Shown here: positions 31,380 through 33,450 of the stretch, in pieces
Numbering within the stretch: position 1 is the first letter of the stretch
Layout: each line of letters starts with the position of its first letter
NCBI GenBank assembly: GCA_027031935.1
Contig: JALVPF010000341.1
Span: 1 to 33,450 of the forward strand
Direction of reading: 5' to 3'
Source: Myxococcales bacterium
GTDB taxonomy: Bacteria > Myxococcota > B64-G9
DNA: 33,450 bases
The notes under the pieces: model-generated
Told to the model about the DNA's origin: nothing
Seen by the model: the letters and a program-made list of their open reading frames with translations, nothing else
Databases searched by the model: none
Translations under genes and position numbers: made by a program

Positions 31380-32948
31380 TCAACAGGCTACGCCATCGGT
31401 GTTCTTTTCTATCTCCTTTTGCAACTCGCTGGGGGCATCCAAATCCTTGGCAGGATCGTCTGATTCCGGCGTGAGGCGGGGTCTGAACCAAAGGAAGACA
31501 CCCAGGGCCGTGGCGCCAAGGACGATACCTATGATGGTTCCTGTCGTGTCATCCATCCCTATGCAGCCTTTGGAACGTTGCTCCACCAATATGAACGTGG
31601 TGGTCATCACCGTCATGAAGGTGGCAGGCAAAGCGGCCAACCACCACCTGTTTCCACGCCTTGCCAGAAACACCGCCGCTGTCCAGAGTGCGACTGCCGC
31701 AAGGGTTTGGTTGGCCCAACCGAAGTAGCGCCAGATCACCCCAAAAGGCAGGAACATGAGCAGAATGGAGATGGCGAACATGGGCAAGGCTACTATATAC
31801 CTGTTTCTGATCCTCGTCTGGGGCAGATGCAGATAGTCGCCCAATATGAGCCTTGCCACTCGAAATGCAGTATCACCTGAGGTGATGGGCAGAACGATGA
31901 CTCCAAGCACGGCAAGGAATCCGCCAAAAGCACCCATGGAATGGTTGCAGATGGTGTGTACCACCACCGCTGCGTTGTTGAGGTTGGGACCCAGGGCCTT
32001 TGCCAGGCCGGCTACACCCCCATAGTAACCCTGAGCCGCTGAAGCCCAGATGAGAGCGATGAAGCCCTCTGCGATCATGGCGCCATAGAACACGGGTTTC
32101 ATGTATTTTTCGTTGCTCAGGCATCTGGCCATCATGGGGCTTTGAGTCGCATGAAATCCGGAAATGGCACCACAGGATACGGTGATGAAGATGATTGGCC
32201 ATGCAGGTGTATGGTTGGGGTGGAGATTGGCTAGTGTGAAATCGGGTGCGTTCATTTCGCCGAAGATCATGGCCCAGGCCAGGCCGATCACCATTACCAG
32301 CAAGGCGATTGCAAAGAAGGGATAGACTCGTCCTATGAGCTTGTCCACCGGAAGGATGGTGGCTATGAGGTAATATGCAAACACTATGGCCGATACGATC
32401 CACTGCCATATGGTGGCGTGATAGAACGATGTGTTCAAGGCCTGGGTGGTCCCTTGACCGGCCCATCCAAAGACCATGTCTGCCGGCAGCAGATGAACTA
32501 TCAAGGCTGCAGGCGCTTTGACAAAGACCGTACCCACAAGGACCATGAGCAGGAGTATGAAAATGGTAGCGCCATGGCGGGCAAAGTTTCCAAGGTAGTG
32601 ACCAATGAGGGAAGGAAGCCCTGCGCCGTCGTTGCGAATGGACATGGCGCCTGCCATGAAGTCGTGCACTGCTCCACCGAGTATGGCTCCGAAGACGATC
32701 CACAAAAAAACCTGCGGTCCCCAAAGAGCCCCCATGATGGGACCAAATACAGGTCCCAGCCCGGCTATGTTCAACAGTTGTACCAGAAACACCCGCCACG
32801 TGGGCATGGACACGTAATCCACTCCGTCCGCCAGGCGAATGGCAGGTGTGGGCCTACTGGGATCAGGGTGTACGGCGGTGGCTGTAAGCTTTCCATAAAA
32901 CACGTATCCCGTGGCAAGCAGGAAGATTCCCACCAGGAAGATAAGCAT
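31380..32948 (-). CDS. cstA: CstA-family peptide/pyruvate transporter, 522 aa
   Basis: A polytopic protein with about fourteen hydrophobic segments. The N-terminus (GYVFYGKLTATAVHPDPSRPTPAIRLADGVDYVSMPTWRVFLVQLLNIAGLGPVFGPI, given here only as landmark phrases) and GAVHDFMAGAMSIRNDGAGLPSLIG are hallmarks of carbon-starvation protein A. E. coli CstA takes up peptides and BtsT takes up pyruvate; the substrate here is open. At 522 residues it is shorter than the 700 or so of E. coli CstA, the shortfall being at the C-terminal side, as in many non-enteric members. AAGGAGG lies seven bases before the ATG. First gene of a run with the surface protein and suhB. Confidence 0.9.
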   Translation of the reverse strand: MLIFLVGIFLLATGYVFYGKLTATAVHPDPSRPTPAIRLADGVDYVSMPTWRVFLVQLLNIAGLGPVFGPIMGALWGPQVFLWIVFGAILGGAVHDFMAGAMSIRNDGAGLPSLIGHYLGNFARHGATIFILLLMVLVGTVFVKAPAALIVHLLPADMVFGWAGQGTTQALNTSFYHATIWQWIVSAIVFAYYLIATILPVDKLIGRVYPFFAIALLVMVIGLAWAMIFGEMNAPDFTLANLHPNHTPAWPIIFITVSCGAISGFHATQSPMMARCLSNEKYMKPVFYGAMIAEGFIALIWASAAQGYYGGVAGLAKALGPNLNNAAVVVHTICNHSMGAFGGFLAVLGVIVLPITSGDTAFRVARLILGDYLHLPQTRIRNRYIVALPMFAISILLMFLPFGVIWRYFGWANQTLAAVALWTAAVFLARRGNRWWLAALPATFMTVMTTTFILVEQRSKGCIGMDDTTGTIIGIVLGATALGVFLWFRPRLTPESDDPAKDLDAPSELQKEIEKNTDGVAC

Positions 32949-33024
32949 TTGTATGCCTCCTTGTGTTGCCTTGTGTGGAGGAGATTAGGAGATTGTGAGT
33001 TTTTGATCAACACGGAATCCTTTT

Positions 33025-33100
33025 CCCTGGTCTCCCACGACGCTTGGGAGTCCTGTGGCTATGCTGCAGAATCTTTTTCGGCAAGCTGAAGCCTGGACGT
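33025..33100 (+). repeat. Direct repeat copy A (76 bp)
   Basis: This segment recurs at 33370-33444. Over the first 60 aligned bases 49 agree; the core CTGTGGCTATGCTGCAGA (33053-33070) is identical in both, as is TCTTTTTCGG just after it. It ends exactly where similarity to the nucleotidyltransferase-substrate-binding family begins. Confidence 0.85.
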
Positions 33101-33364
33101 TTCGAGGTGAGCTTTGAATACGCCTGGAAGAGTCTCAAGGCAATGGTGCAAGGGCATGGAATGGAGGCATATAGCCCTAGGGATGTGATCAAGGTAGCAG
33201 GCCGATTGGACATCATCCAAAATGTGGAACTTTGGTTGGGTTTTTTGGAAGACCGCAATTTGAGTGTTCATGATTATCTTGGCATCGAAGATTCAGAGTA
33301 TATCCAAACCGTACACAGGTATTTGGCGGAAGCCACAAGCCTATACGAAAAACATTTTTCTTAG
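33044..33364 (+). pseudogene. 5'-truncated NTase-substrate-binding (HI0074/HEPN-type) protein
   Basis: From about 33098 the frame reads RFEVSFEYAWKSLKAMV ... SPRDVIKVAGRLDIIQNVELWLGFLEDRNLSVHDY, the core of the HI0074-type nucleotidyltransferase-substrate-binding family, whose members form MNT/HEPN-like toxin-antitoxin pairs. The family is usually about 130-140 residues; here the first 30-40 are missing and replaced by the translation of repeat copy A. The only upstream starts (TTG 33044, GTG 33107) lack a ribosome site. No nucleotidyltransferase partner gene is visible in the remaining sequence. I read it as a remnant left between two repeats, though translation from TTG cannot be excluded. 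Confidence 0.7.
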
Positions 33365-33369
33365 TTTAT

Positions 33370-33444
33370 CCCTGATTTCCCACCTCGCTTGCGATCTCTG
33401 TGGCTATGCTGCAGAGTCTTTTTCGGTGAGGTGAGGCTCGACGT
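33370..33444 (+). repeat. Direct repeat copy B (75 bp)
   Basis: The second copy of the repeat at 33025-33100, starting six bases after the stop of the truncated gene and running almost to the window end. Offset between copies is 345 bases. Confidence 0.85.
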
Positions 33445-33450
33445 GGTGAA

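Noticed and set aside
33025-33444. Integron attC sites around the gene remnant
   Set aside because: No RYYYAAC/GTTRRRY core pair or typical attC folding was seen; the repeats look like a different element.

Overview
The window looks like a chromosomal segment of a Gram-negative bacterium of the Myxococcota / deltaproteobacterial kind, with GC near the middle of the range by eye rather than the high GC of cultivated myxobacteria. The pointers are: the gene order pilR ... pilA-pilG-pilH-pilI ... pilD followed by a sensor kinase, which parallels the Myxococcus xanthus type IV pilus locus; a MYXO-CTERM-like C-terminal sorting signal; a Ser/Thr kinase with a PEGA domain; and a response regulator with DUF4388-like and TPR parts. 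Many genes begin with TTG or GTG behind a strong Shine-Dalgarno, and stop/start overlaps are common.

Layout. 1-1686 (+): 3' end of a PilR-type sigma-54 activator, then two pilin-like genes behind a sigma-54-type promoter. 1676-12050 (-): an AglB/STT3-like oligosaccharyltransferase, a GT2 glycosyltransferase and two coupled SAM methyltransferases, then pilA with its own sigma-54-type promoter, the pilG-pilH-pilI export genes and a DUF2723 membrane protein. 12148-22611 (+): a sugar-nucleotide epimerase, a GT2 enzyme, prepilin peptidase PilD, a sensor histidine kinase, a CotH-like protein, a response regulator/DUF4388/TM/TPR protein, tsaD and rsmA. 22605-22823 (-): a small coiled-coil-like protein. 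22824-23218: a non-coding control region with divergent promoters and three inverted repeats. 23219-29329 (+): a transmembrane Ser/Thr kinase ending in a c-type haem motif, an outer-membrane barrel protein, panC with a lysine-rich tail at its N-terminus, and a TPR lipoprotein. 29320-32948 (-): suhB-type phosphatase, MYXO-CTERM-like surface protein and CstA-type transporter. 33025-33450: a pair of direct repeats around a 5'-truncated nucleotidyltransferase-substrate-binding (HEPN-type) gene.

How it may work together. The left two thirds can be read as one pilus island: PilR at the left edge with sigma-54 promoters in front of two pilin units, PilD to process the pilins, PilGHI for assembly, and a set of glycan genes (epimerase, two GT2s, methyltransferases, oligosaccharyltransferase, DUF2723) that could decorate pilin or another surface protein. 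The middle-right holds an unusual signalling protein: a cytoplasmic kinase joined through one membrane segment to an external PEGA domain and a CxxCH haem site, followed 24 bases later by an outer-membrane barrel gene. The best candidates for something undescribed are this haem-bearing kinase, the oligosaccharyltransferase with an altered WWD motif, the lysine-rich PanC fusion, the structured region at 22885-23108, and the repeat-bounded gene remnant at the right end.
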